This document shows positions 24,972 through 32,527 of a DNA stretch of 64,000 nucleotides, piece after piece; positions within the stretch are counted from its first letter, which is position 1; each line of letters opens with the position of its first letter. Origin of the DNA: Methanomassiliicoccales archaeon LGM-DZ1. Lineage in GTDB: Archaea; Thermoplasmatota; Thermoplasmata; Methanomassiliicoccales; Methanomethylophilaceae. A program made the position numbers and the translations under genes. The stretch is from assembly GCA_030168595.1 (NCBI GenBank), contig CP115556.1, forward strand, positions 1,178,001-1,242,000, read 5' to 3'. The notes beneath the pieces are model-generated. The model was not told the DNA's origin and did not search any database. It worked only from the letters and a program-made list of their open reading frames with translations.

Positions 24972-26710
24972 GGTGCCGCCTCCTCCAGGCCCTTCACCGC
25001 GTAGACGGTAATGTCCTTTTCATCCAGCTTATCGAGGCCGGTGGAGGACGGCACCTCTCCGATATGCCATCCTGTCCCGGTGGTCTCGCCGTAGTAGTAC
25101 TTCACTCCGCCGAGCTCGACGTAATGGATGTCCGCGATCGAGTTCTTGCTCCCGGTGTAGTTCATCTCCCATTCCACGCTCACTCCGGCCGCCATGTGCC
25201 CGGGCATGATGATCATCGCTGTATCGTATCCCATTTCGCGCATGATAGCGCAGTACAGGATAGTTGTATCCTCGCAGTCCCCGTTCTGGTCGAACAGGGT
25301 CTCCAGCGGGTATTTCCAGTACTCATCGTAACCGACCGAGTCCGAATCGTACTTGTACTCTATGTACTGGACGAATGCCAGGACGAAACCGGCGGTCTTC
25401 TGGCCGCTCCATCCCTCGGTCTTGTCCGCGAAGTAATCGGCGAGCGTCTTCAGGTATGAATCATCGGCGGTATCTGCCGTGACAGCGAAGTTCACGTCGC
25501 TCGAATTCCCTCTGTTGCGCCTGTCGGAGGGCGCGGTGAGGTCCCGGAAGTGGTCATAGTCGGCCCGCTTGATCGAGAGGCTGTACTCGTAGCCGGTGCC
25601 GTCAAATTTCCACGCGAATGTCTTCAGCAGGCTGATGTCGGCGTTTATCTTCAGGACGAACGTCGCCGGGCTGCCGTCCGCTCCGGTCCCCGAGACCACC
25701 AGTATGTGCGTCCCGCCGTCGATGAACGTGTAGTTCCAAGAGGCAAGGGTGCTGTTTATCTCCCTCTCGATGCCTCCGTCGGGCCCGTACATGCGCCAGT
25801 TCTCAGGGCTGATGCCGCTGACACTGAAATTGTGGGTCTCTTCGGTGACCGTCTCGTCTTCCGAATCCACGGCGGCTATCGTCACATCGCCGATCGCGGT
25901 GAACGAGCACGAGGTCCCCGCCCCCAGCTGTTCCATGGTGGAGAGGTCGTACCATCCGCCGAAACCCTTCCCAGAGGCGGATGCGGTCAGCGTGACCTTC
26001 TCGCCGAAACCGTACGTCCCGCTCCCGGTAACTTCAATGCCGTCCTCGGTGACCACGGTCACGGTCGGTTTCTCCGCGGTCCCGTCCTCGGTCCATCTGC
26101 TGAGGGTGTAGGTGTAATCGATCTCAGGGGCGGCGGTCAGCTGGCTGAGCGTGCTCTCGACCGTGATCCTGTATATGATCCAGCGGTCGTCGCCGGTCCC
26201 AACCCATCTCTTCTCCACGATCTTGGCCCCGTCCTGATCGTACACCGTTTGGTAGAGGTTCGTCTCGACGGTGCCGAAGCTCTCGGTCTCCAGGCTCACT
26301 TTGGAGGTGGGGCTCTTGCCGTCGAAGATGTTGCGGAAATTGAAGTTGGCCCAGGTGCGGCTGCCGTCCTTGTTCCAGAATCTATCCGTCGTCGTCTCCG
26401 GATCGGCGCTGCCGGAGCCTCCGCCCGAGGACCCGTCGCTCAGGACGGTCTTCGTGAACTCGCTGACCCTCTCCATGAGGTAATCTTCCCTGTCCTCAAC
26501 GTAGGCCAAGTAGGTCAGTTTCTGAGTGCCTTCGACCGAGACGGAGTACGTGTTGGTCTTCTCCTCGCCTTCGACATCGAAGACGAGGCTCTTGCCGTCC
26601 AGCCCAGGGGGCAGGTCGTTCGGGTCTTCGGCGAGGACGTTCTCATGTATCCACCATCCCGCGCCGATCAGTACCGCGATGATCACGATTGCTGCGATCG
26701 CTCCCTTCAT
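24968..26710 (-). CDS. Membrane-anchored surface protein with transglutaminase-like domain
   Basis: This 580-residue protein begins with a signal anchor (residues 3-24, KGAIAAIVIIAVLIGAGWWI), so the rest is expected outside the cell. A Ser/Gly-rich linker lies near 95-105. About 215-265 resembles a bacterial surface beta-repeat (GFGEKVTLTASASGKGFGGW). The C-terminal third carries a transglutaminase/protease-like core with Cys479 in DQNGDCEDTT and His505 in MPGHMAAGV; a third catalytic residue is not certain. It may cleave or cross-link surface peptides. It is translationally coupled to nadC (GTGA). Confidence 0.75.
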   Translation of the reverse strand: MKGAIAAIVIIAVLIGAGWWIHENVLAEDPNDLPPGLDGKSLVFDVEGEEKTNTYSVSVEGTQKLTYLAYVEDREDYLMERVSEFTKTVLSDGSSGGGSGSADPETTTDRFWNKDGSRTWANFNFRNIFDGKSPTSKVSLETESFGTVETNLYQTVYDQDGAKIVEKRWVGTGDDRWIIYRITVESTLSQLTAAPEIDYTYTLSRWTEDGTAEKPTVTVVTEDGIEVTGSGTYGFGEKVTLTASASGKGFGGWYDLSTMEQLGAGTSCSFTAIGDVTIAAVDSEDETVTEETHNFSVSGISPENWRMYGPDGGIEREINSTLASWNYTFIDGGTHILVVSGTGADGSPATFVLKINADISLLKTFAWKFDGTGYEYSLSIKRADYDHFRDLTAPSDRRNRGNSSDVNFAVTADTADDSYLKTLADYFADKTEGWSGQKTAGFVLAFVQYIEYKYDSDSVGYDEYWKYPLETLFDQNGDCEDTTILYCAIMREMGYDTAMIIMPGHMAAGVSVEWEMNYTGSKNSIADIHYVELGGVKYYYGETTGTGWHIGEVPSSTGLDKLDEKDITVYAVKGLEEAAP

Positions 26711-26754
26711 GGGTAAACATCAGGCAGCACTGTTATTATGATTGCCCCGGACGA

Positions 26755-26790
26755 CAAAAAACAAGGGGAAATCCCGCCCGGAAAGGCGGG
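26755..26790 (-). terminator. Terminator of the beta-CASP nuclease gene
   Basis: On the minus strand CCCGCC-TTTCCG-GGCGGG forms a 6-bp GC stem (26773-26790), followed some 12 bases later by a six-T run (26755-26760). Confidence 0.6.
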
Positions 26791-26806
26791 AAAGGTGTTT
26801 CGGGCC

Positions 26807-28048
26807 TCAGATGTCGAGCTCGAAGGGCTCGTTGGGCATCGGGAGGATGATCTTGTAATCGTCCTCGAGGTCGGGCAGGAAGAGCTCCCTGTTCTCGGAG
26901 TGCATGAACACCACGGTCTCCGGGTCGCAGTCCCTGATGAACTGGACGATCTGATCGTGGCCGGCATGCGCCGAGAAGTCGAACTTCTGGACCTCGCAGG
27001 CCACCTTGACGATCTCGCCGTCGAGGTCGATGCAGCCTTTGTCCATGAGCATCCTGCCGTTGGTGTCGTCGGCCTGGTATCCGACGAGCAGGATGGCGTT
27101 CTTGGGGTCGTCCTTCAGGGTCCTCAGGTAGGTGAGGACGGGCCCGCCGTCGAGCATGCCGCCGGTGGTGACGATTATGGGGCCTTTGACGGCCTTCTTC
27201 CTGTCGGAGCTCGTCCTGATCTCGTTGAAGGTCCTCTTGGCGGCCTTGAGCGACTTGGCGTTCCTGATGTACTCGGGGTAGTCGAGGAACAGGTTGGTGA
27301 CGGACCTGCCCATCCCGTCGACCCACATCTCGTATCCGAGGTTCTTCAGGAGCAGCATGATCTCCTGGGTCCTTCCGACGGCGAAGCAGGGGATGATGAC
27401 GATGCCTCCCCTGTCGATGACTTCGTCGATCTTGGCGATGAACTTGCTGATGGTCTCCTCTTTCGGGGGGTGGTTCCTGCCTGCGTAGGTTCCCTCGATG
27501 AAGAGGGTCTTGCAGTCCCTGGGCCTGGCCCCGAGGACGAGCTTCTGGTCCTCGGTGTGGATGTCGCCGGTGTAGAGCATGCTGCTGTCGCCCTGGAACT
27601 CGAACATGGCCGCTCCGGGCACATGTCCCGCCGAGTGGAGGGTAACGTCGATGTTGCCCAGCTCGATGGTGTCCTCGAACGTCAGGGGGACGACATGGTC
27701 CATGGTGACCTCGATGTCCTTCTGAGTGTAGGGAGCCGGATATCCCTCGGCCTTGGCGATCTTCAGGCTGTCGTACATCATCAGCTCCGAGATCTCCGCA
27801 GAGAGGGGAGTGGTGAACAGTTCGCAGTTGTTCTTTCCGCAGACCGCGGGAACGTATCCGCAGTGGTCGAGATGGCTGTGGGTCAGGAACATATGGTCGA
27901 TCTTGCCCTCGACGGGGAGAGGGTACTCGGGAGGCTTGGTCGGGCTGACCCCGCACTCCATAAGCATCCTCTTGCCGTCGCCTTCCATCGTCATGGCCAT
28001 GCGGCCGACGATGTTGGCGCCTCCCAGGAAGTTGAATTTCATTTTCAT
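26807..28048 (-). CDS. Beta-CASP metallo-beta-lactamase ribonuclease (CPSF-like)
   Basis: This 413-residue nuclease of the archaeal aCPSF2/RNase J-like beta-CASP group processes or degrades RNA. The zinc signature HSHLDHCG is near residue 58, further metal ligands lie in SAGHVPG and TGDIHTE, and the beta-CASP domain includes PCFAVGRTQE, TTGGMLDGG and the late motif FSAHAGHDQ. No KH domains are present, so it is not the long aCPSF1. CACATATCAC about 20-30 bases upstream fits a leaderless start; a second ATG two codons later is also possible. Confidence 0.9.
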   Translation of the reverse strand: MKMKFNFLGGANIVGRMAMTMEGDGKRMLMECGVSPTKPPEYPLPVEGKIDHMFLTHSHLDHCGYVPAVCGKNNCELFTTPLSAEISELMMYDSLKIAKAEGYPAPYTQKDIEVTMDHVVPLTFEDTIELGNIDVTLHSAGHVPGAAMFEFQGDSSMLYTGDIHTEDQKLVLGARPRDCKTLFIEGTYAGRNHPPKEETISKFIAKIDEVIDRGGIVIIPCFAVGRTQEIMLLLKNLGYEMWVDGMGRSVTNLFLDYPEYIRNAKSLKAAKRTFNEIRTSSDRKKAVKGPIIVTTGGMLDGGPVLTYLRTLKDDPKNAILLVGYQADDTNGRMLMDKGCIDLDGEIVKVACEVQKFDFSAHAGHDQIVQFIRDCDPETVVFMHSENRELFLPDLEDDYKIILPMPNEPFELDI

Positions 28049-28163
28049 GTTAACACTTCTACCGTGATATGTGAAGCGCTCGGGATGAGCGCATGACGGA
28101 GGCCTTCCGGTCTCTCACACGGCGCCATGGCCGGCGCCGATACAGTTCGGTTATCGGCTTATC

Positions 28164-28173
28164 CTATATTTAT
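28164..28173 (+). promoter_or_regulatory. TATA-like element of the putative small RNA
   Basis: CTATATTTAT lies about 25-30 bases before the GC-rich structured region that begins near 28197. The next gene has its own TATA element at 28374, which argues that this one drives a separate transcript. Confidence 0.45.
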
Positions 28174-28196
28174 CTAAGGAATAGGAAACGCGCGCG

Positions 28197-28364
28197 CGGG
28201 ACTCTGTCGCAGCGGCTTCCGCCAGGGCGGGCATGAGGCACGTCTGGCTGGAATCGATAAGTGCCAGATGACGGAATATGCCAGCACTTCGCGGGATACA
28301 ATAGCCAGACGTCGGAAAGGGGGATGGACGGGCGCTCCGGGACCGTCCCTCCCCCGGTCTTTTT
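28197..28364 (+). ncRNA. Putative structured small RNA, about 168 nt
   Basis: The 354-base stretch 28049-28402 holds no convincing gene but has the parts of a small RNA gene: a TATA box (28164-28173), structured sequence, and a strong terminator. Within it, ACGTCTGGCT (28240-28249) pairs perfectly with AGCCAGACGT (28303-28312). Inside that, AAGTGC (28259-28264) pairs with GCACTT (28284-28289). A GCGG-CTT-CCGC hairpin lies at 28212-28222. The stem / internal loop / stem shape recalls an H/ACA guide, but no ACA box directly follows the lower stem. Transcript ends are inferred, and it matches no RNA family I recognise. Confidence 0.45.
28319..28364 (+). terminator. Terminator of the putative small RNA
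   Basis: GGGGGA-t-GGACGG (28319-28331) pairs with CCGTCC-c-TCCCCC (28343-28355) with one mismatch. A T-run follows at 28360-28364. It sits upstream of, not within, the next gene, so something must be transcribed before it. Confidence 0.65.
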
Positions 28365-28373
28365 GATGAAACC

Positions 28374-28381
28374 ATTATAAG
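28374..28381 (+). promoter_or_regulatory. TATA box of the giant coiled-coil gene
   Basis: ATTATAAG lies 22-29 bases before the ATG at 28403, consistent with a leaderless mRNA. Confidence 0.55.
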
Positions 28382-28402
28382 TCTCGATTGTACTGTCTGG
28401 GT

Positions 28403-31400
28403 ATGAACGGGTGCACAAAAGGCGCGGCATGGCTTTCCATCCTTGCCGGGCTGATATTCATTCTGGCAATCGCCCTTGCAGAACTGGACGATATGCAGGT
28501 TTCGTCGGTCGCAGCGGCCGACTTCTATGACGACTACGAGATTTACGGCATATTCGCAGGCGCGATAGCCCTCATCGCCGGCTTCGTCGGCGTGTACGGC
28601 GGCGTACGCGAGAATAGAGGTTTCATCTCGGCCGCCAATTTCTTCGTGGCCTGCCTGGGAGCGCTCATCCTGGCGACCGCGTACGGCACCATCGAGATGG
28701 GAGACAAGGTCGAGTTCTTCGTGAGGATGATCCTCATCGTCGCCACCGTCGTGGCCCTTGCCTACTTCGCATACTACAAGAGATGGGTCGCTTCCATCAT
28801 CTTCATCCTCATGGTCGTTGCATCCGTGGCCTTCCTCGGCAACGACTTCAACGGGGACCACATGGACATCTTTGGCTACAAGTTCCCGCTGTTCGCTTTC
28901 GATTCCGATCTGATGCTCCTCGGGTTCTCCGCCCTCTATATGGTGTTCATCGGCATCTTCACCCTCATCATCGAGAGGACCCTCACCAGCGTCGCCTTCG
29001 CGACCGAGGACCAGGGACAGGCCGAGGCCGAGGAGGCAGTCGCCGTCGAGGCGGCCGCTCCCGCCGCATCCGCCGAGGACATCGCTTCCAAGGCCGCCGA
29101 GGAGAAGGAGGCCAAGCAGAAGGCTGTCATCGCCGATGCCGTGAAGGCCAATGAGGACGCCGCCGCCCAGAGGGCAGCGGCCGTCAAGGCTGCCGAGGAG
29201 GCCGAGGCCAAGCAGAAGGCCGATGAGGAGGCCGCCGCGAAGGCTGCCCAGGAAGAAGAGGCCAGGAAGCAGGCCGAGGCTGAAGCTGCGGCTGCCAAGG
29301 CCGCTGAGGAAGAGGCCCGCAAGAAGGCCGAGGAAGAGGCCGCGGCCAAAGCTGCCCAGGAAGAGGAGGACAGGAAGGCCCAGAACATCGCCAGGATTGC
29401 GGAGCTCGAGCGCGAGAACGCGGAGCTCAGGGACCAGATCGCCGCCAAGACCGCCGCGGCAGACCAGGCTGCGGCCGAGAACGAGCAGGCAGAGAAGCAG
29501 ATCGAGGATCTGAAGGCAGAGATCGCCGCGGCCGATGAGAAGGCCGAGAAGCAGGCTGAGCAGAAGGCAGCCGCCGACGAAGAGGCCGGGAATCAGATCG
29601 CGGACCTGAAGGCCGAGAACGAGAAGCTCAGGCAGGAGCTCAGAGAGGCCAGGAAGGAACAGGCCGAGGCCGAGACCAATGCCAAGGAGAACGAGCAGAA
29701 GGCACTTTATGCATCCGCTAAGTGCCAGGACGTCCAGGCGAAACTGGATGCCGCGGTCTCCGAGAACGAGGGGCTCAGGAAGCAGGCCGAGGCCGCCGCC
29801 GGCAAGGCGGAGGACGGGGCCGCCCTGAAGGCTCAGCTCGAGGAGGCCAAGAAGTACCAGGCGGCGGCCGAGGCCAATGCCAAGGACAATGAGCAGACCA
29901 GGATGGCCGCCGAGCAGAAGGCCTTCGATGCCTCTGCTCAGTACCAGAGCGCCCAGGAGAAGCTGGACGCTGCCATGGCCGAGAACGAGAAGCTGAAGCA
30001 GGACCTTGAAGAGGCCCAGAAGGCCGCCGGTCAGGCCGAGGACGCGGACGCTCTGAAGGCGCAGCTCGAGGAGGCCAGGAAGTACCAGGCCGCCGCAGAG
30101 GACAATGCCAAGGAGAACGAGCAGACCAGGATGGCCGCCGAGCAGAAAGCGTTCGAAGCTTCCACCAAGTACCAGAGCGCCCAGGAACAGCTGGACGCCG
30201 CTACGGCTGAGAATGAGAAGCTGAAGCAGGAGCTCGAGGAGGCCAAGAAGGCCGCTGAGGGAGCCGCTGTCGCAGACAACCTCAAGATCCAGCTCGACGA
30301 CGCCAAGAGGTACCAGGCCGCCGCCGAGGACAACGCCAAGGAGAACGAGCAGACCAGGATGGCCGCCGAGCAGAAGGCCTTCGACCTCTCTGCCCAGTAT
30401 CAGAACTCCCAGGAGCAGCTCGCGGCCGCGAAGGCGGAGAATGAGAAGCTGAAGCAGGAGCTCGAGGAGGCCCAGAAGGCCGCCGGTCAGGCCGAGGAAG
30501 CGGAGGTGCTCAAGGCCCAGCTCGAAGAGGCCAAGAGGAACCAGGCAGCTGCCGAAGCCAACGCGAAGAACAGCGAGCAGAAGGTCTCGGACACTGCCGC
30601 CCAGTACCAGAGCGCCCAGGAACGCCTTTCCGTCGCTCTGGCCGACAACGAGATGCTCAAGCACCAGGTCGAGGAGGCCAGGAAGAACCAGGCCGCCGCT
30701 GAAGCCGCTGCCAAGGAGAACGAGCAGGCCAAGGCCGACGCCGAGCAGAAGGCCTCCGACTCCGCTGCTCAGTACCAGGCTGTCCAGGAGAAGCTGGACG
30801 CCGTCCTCGCCGAGGATGAGGCGCTGAAGCAGGAGATTGAGAAGGTCAGCAGGGAGAACGAGCAGGCCAAGGCCGACGCCGAGCAGAAGGCCTCCGACTC
30901 CGCTGCTCAGTACCAGAGCGCCCAGGAGCAGCTTGCATCCGCTAAGGCGGAGAATGAGAAGCTCGCGCAGGACCTCGAAGAGGCCAGGAAGAACCAGGCC
31001 GCTGCTGAGTCGAATGCCAAGGAGAACGAACAGGCCAAGGCGGATGCCGAGCAGAAGGCTTCGGACTCTGCTGCTCAGTACCAGCATGCCCTGGAGCAGC
31101 TCGCTGTCGTGAACGCGGAGAACGGGAAGCTCAGGCAGGAGCTCGACGAGGCCAAGGCGGCGCCTGTGAAGGCCGCCGACGATCTGAAGGCCCAGCTCGA
31201 GGAGGCCAGGAAGTATCAGGCCAATGCCGAGGCCAACGCCAAGGAGAACGAGCAGGTCAGGATGGTGGCCGAGCAGAGGGCATACGATGCCGAGAAGAGG
31301 ATCGAGGCCCTCCAGGAGGAGAACGCTGAGCTGAAGGTCAGGATCGAGAACGCGGAGAACGCCAAGGAAGCGGCCCCTGCCCCGGCACCGACCATCTCCA

Positions 31401-31855
31401 TCAGCGCGATGTCCGCTCCGGCCTACACTCCGGCCCAGGCCGCCGCCCCGGCGGCCGTCCCCGAGCAGCCCCAGACGTTCGAGGAGCCTGCCGAGGAAGA
31501 GGAGGGATTCGACAAGGATGCCGCCCTCAGTGCGCTCGGCATCGAGCCCGAGACCCCCGAGACCTTCGTCCGCAGGGCTTCCTGGAACAAGGGCCTCAGG
31601 TGCAGGCGCGACTACGGGAAGTACAAGATCCCCGTGGCCTTCGTCAAGGGCAAGGTCGCCGTCTTCATCGACGGCGATGAGCCTGTGACCTCGAAGGACG
31701 AGCCTCTCGCAAGGGAAGGCTGGACTGTCTTCCACTTCGCCGCTTCGGACATCACCGACGGAGAAGCGCAGGCGACCGTGATCGATGAGGCCGTCAAGGC
31801 GAACATCAAGGCCTCCAAGAAGCCCAAGCGCAAGACCGCTGCGAAGAAGAACTGA
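28403..31855 (+). CDS. Giant membrane-anchored coiled-coil protein with nuclease-fold-like C-terminus
   Basis: The protein has 1150 residues. Residues 1-190 contain six predicted membrane helices (about 9-28, 47-67, 74-94, 104-124, 127-146, 168-190), so both ends should face the cytoplasm. From about 200 to 995 is an unbroken Ala/Glu/Lys/Gln coiled coil with tandem 76-residue repeats (LEEA..YQAAAE.NAK.NEQ core). A Pro/Ala linker (APAPAPT) leads to a small globular C-terminal domain (about 1050-1135). Its pattern (LRCRRDYGKYKIPVAF, VAVFIDGDE, EGWTVFHF) resembles DUF559/Vsr-type restriction-fold domains, and a basic tail ends it. Function is unknown; a cytoskeletal, tethering or chromosome-organising role is possible. 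A TTG five codons upstream is unlikely to be the start. Confidence 0.75.
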   Translation: MNGCTKGAAWLSILAGLIFILAIALAELDDMQVSSVAAADFYDDYEIYGIFAGAIALIAGFVGVYGGVRENRGFISAANFFVACLGALILATAYGTIEMGDKVEFFVRMILIVATVVALAYFAYYKRWVASIIFILMVVASVAFLGNDFNGDHMDIFGYKFPLFAFDSDLMLLGFSALYMVFIGIFTLIIERTLTSVAFATEDQGQAEAEEAVAVEAAAPAASAEDIASKAAEEKEAKQKAVIADAVKANEDAAAQRAAAVKAAEEAEAKQKADEEAAAKAAQEEEARKQAEAEAAAAKAAEEEARKKAEEEAAAKAAQEEEDRKAQNIARIAELERENAELRDQIAAKTAAADQAAAENEQAEKQIEDLKAEIAAADEKAEKQAEQKAAADEEAGNQIADLKAENEKLRQELREARKEQAEAETNAKENEQKALYASAKCQDVQAKLDAAVSENEGLRKQAEAAAGKAEDGAALKAQLEEAKKYQAAAEANAKDNEQTRMAAEQKAFDASAQYQSAQEKLDAAMAENEKLKQDLEEAQKAAGQAEDADALKAQLEEARKYQAAAEDNAKENEQTRMAAEQKAFEASTKYQSAQEQLDAATAENEKLKQELEEAKKAAEGAAVADNLKIQLDDAKRYQAAAEDNAKENEQTRMAAEQKAFDLSAQYQNSQEQLAAAKAENEKLKQELEEAQKAAGQAEEAEVLKAQLEEAKRNQAAAEANAKNSEQKVSDTAAQYQSAQERLSVALADNEMLKHQVEEARKNQAAAEAAAKENEQAKADAEQKASDSAAQYQAVQEKLDAVLAEDEALKQEIEKVSRENEQAKADAEQKASDSAAQYQSAQEQLASAKAENEKLAQDLEEARKNQAAAESNAKENEQAKADAEQKASDSAAQYQHALEQLAVVNAENGKLRQELDEAKAAPVKAADDLKAQLEEARKYQANAEANAKENEQVRMVAEQRAYDAEKRIEALQEENAELKVRIENAENAKEAAPAPAPTISISAMSAPAYTPAQAAAPAAVPEQPQTFEEPAEEEEGFDKDAALSALGIEPETPETFVRRASWNKGLRCRRDYGKYKIPVAFVKGKVAVFIDGDEPVTSKDEPLAREGWTVFHFAASDITDGEAQATVIDEAVKANIKASKKPKRKTAAKKN
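29825..30736 (+). repeat. Four tandem 228-nt repeats inside the coiled-coil gene
   Basis: The equivalent leucine codon of each unit falls at 29825, 30053, 30281 and 30509, exactly 228 bases (76 codons) apart. Units share the order LKAQLEEA, YQAAAE.NAK, NEQTRMAAEQKAF, QYQSAQE, AENEKLKQ. The fourth unit decays. Shorter copies of the NEQAKADAEQKASDSAAQYQ segment recur three times further on (about 30719-31081). The exact period with divergent sequence points to old segmental duplication kept in frame. Confidence 0.8.
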
Positions 31856-31865
31856 GAGCGGCCGA

Positions 31866-31913
31866 GGGGGCCGGTGTCCGGCCCCCCGGCAAACTCCTTA
31901 CGGAGCATTTTTT
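31866..31913 (+). terminator. Hairpin after the coiled-coil gene
   Basis: GGGGGCCGG-TGT-CCGGCCCCC is a perfect 9-bp stem (31866-31886) ten bases after the stop. A six-T run lies 22 bases further on (31908-31913). Confidence 0.55.
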
Positions 31914-31914
31914 C

Positions 31915-32082
31915 ATGGACGGAACAGAAGATCGCCGCGATAAGGAACGCCGCGCCGACGGCATCACCACCGATACCGTAGCGGAGGCTCCCGAGGCATC
32001 GGGGGAGAGTCCGTTCAAAGCCATTATGAAAAGGGAAAAGGCCCTGTCGGAGAGCAAATCCGCCCGCCGCGGATCCGATTGA
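31915..32082 (+). CDS. Candidate 55-residue basic/acidic small protein
   Basis: An open frame from ATG to TGA encodes a hydrophilic peptide (MDGTEDRRDKERRADG... ending KSARRGSD) with codon choice like its neighbours (C or G in most third positions). It has no hydrophobic core and no known motif, so it may be disordered or spurious. It occupies most of the 335-base stretch 31856-32190, the rest of which holds the hairpin above and the AT-rich tfs promoter region (TTAATAATATTAAATA, about 32136-32151). Confidence 0.3.
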   Translation: MDGTEDRRDKERRADGITTDTVAEAPEASGESPFKAIMKREKALSESKSARRGSD

Positions 32083-32190
32083 ACGGCATATCCAGGTTCC
32101 GCCGCGCCCCTCCGTCATCGGGTCCCAGCGCCCCCTTAATAATATTAAATATCGGCACCACTTAGGGTCGGGCGATAGAGGCTGATAAGT

Positions 32191-32490
32191 TTGTTCTGCC
32201 CTAAATGCGGCTCGATGATGTTCCCCAAGGATGGAAAGTACAAGTGCACCTGCGGATACGAAGAGGAGACCGCCGGCAAAGCACAGGTCTACAAGACCAA
32301 CTCCCAGGACAAGGAGATGACCGTCATCAGCGACACAGATGCCACCCTCCCGAAGACCCGCATCACCTGCCCTGAGTGCGGTCACACCGAGGCATACTAT
32401 GTCATCAGGCAGACCAGGGCGGCGGATGAGTCCCCCACCAGGTTCTACCGCTGCTGCAAGTGCAACCACACGTGGAGAGAGTACAGCTGA
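32191..32490 (+). CDS. tfs: Transcription factor S (TFIIS-like cleavage factor)
   Basis: This 99-residue archaeal TFS rescues stalled RNA polymerase by stimulating transcript cleavage. The N-terminal zinc ribbon is CPKCG...CTCG and the C-terminal one CPECG...CCKC. The catalytic acidic pair Asp-Glu in QTRAADESPTRFYRC is retained, so this is an active factor and not an inhibitory paralogue. The start is TTG at 32191 (the ribbon begins immediately, FCPKCG), preceded by GAGGCTGAT. It is followed 37 bases later by pcn, a common archaeal pairing. Confidence 0.93.
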   Translation: MFCPKCGSMMFPKDGKYKCTCGYEEETAGKAQVYKTNSQDKEMTVISDTDATLPKTRITCPECGHTEAYYVIRQTRAADESPTRFYRCCKCNHTWREYS

Positions 32491-32527
32491 TCTTTCCTCC
32501 ACAGCCTCAGGTACAAGGTGAGATAGG

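Noticed and set aside
28240-28312. tRNA or standard H/ACA guide RNA at the inverted repeat
   Set aside because: No cloverleaf, no GTTCRA T-loop and no ACA box three bases after the lower stem; kept only as an unclassified structured RNA.
29825-31081. CRISPR array or transposon repeats
   Set aside because: The repeats are 228 bases long, imperfect, contiguous and fully in frame inside one gene; there are no spacers or inverted ends.
28151-31735. 1194-residue Leu/Gly-rich open frame on the minus strand
   Set aside because: It is the mirror of the coiled-coil gene: Glu/Lys/Ala codons read backwards give Leu/Gly runs. The plus-strand protein has membrane helices, ordered domains and a promoter; the mirror has none.
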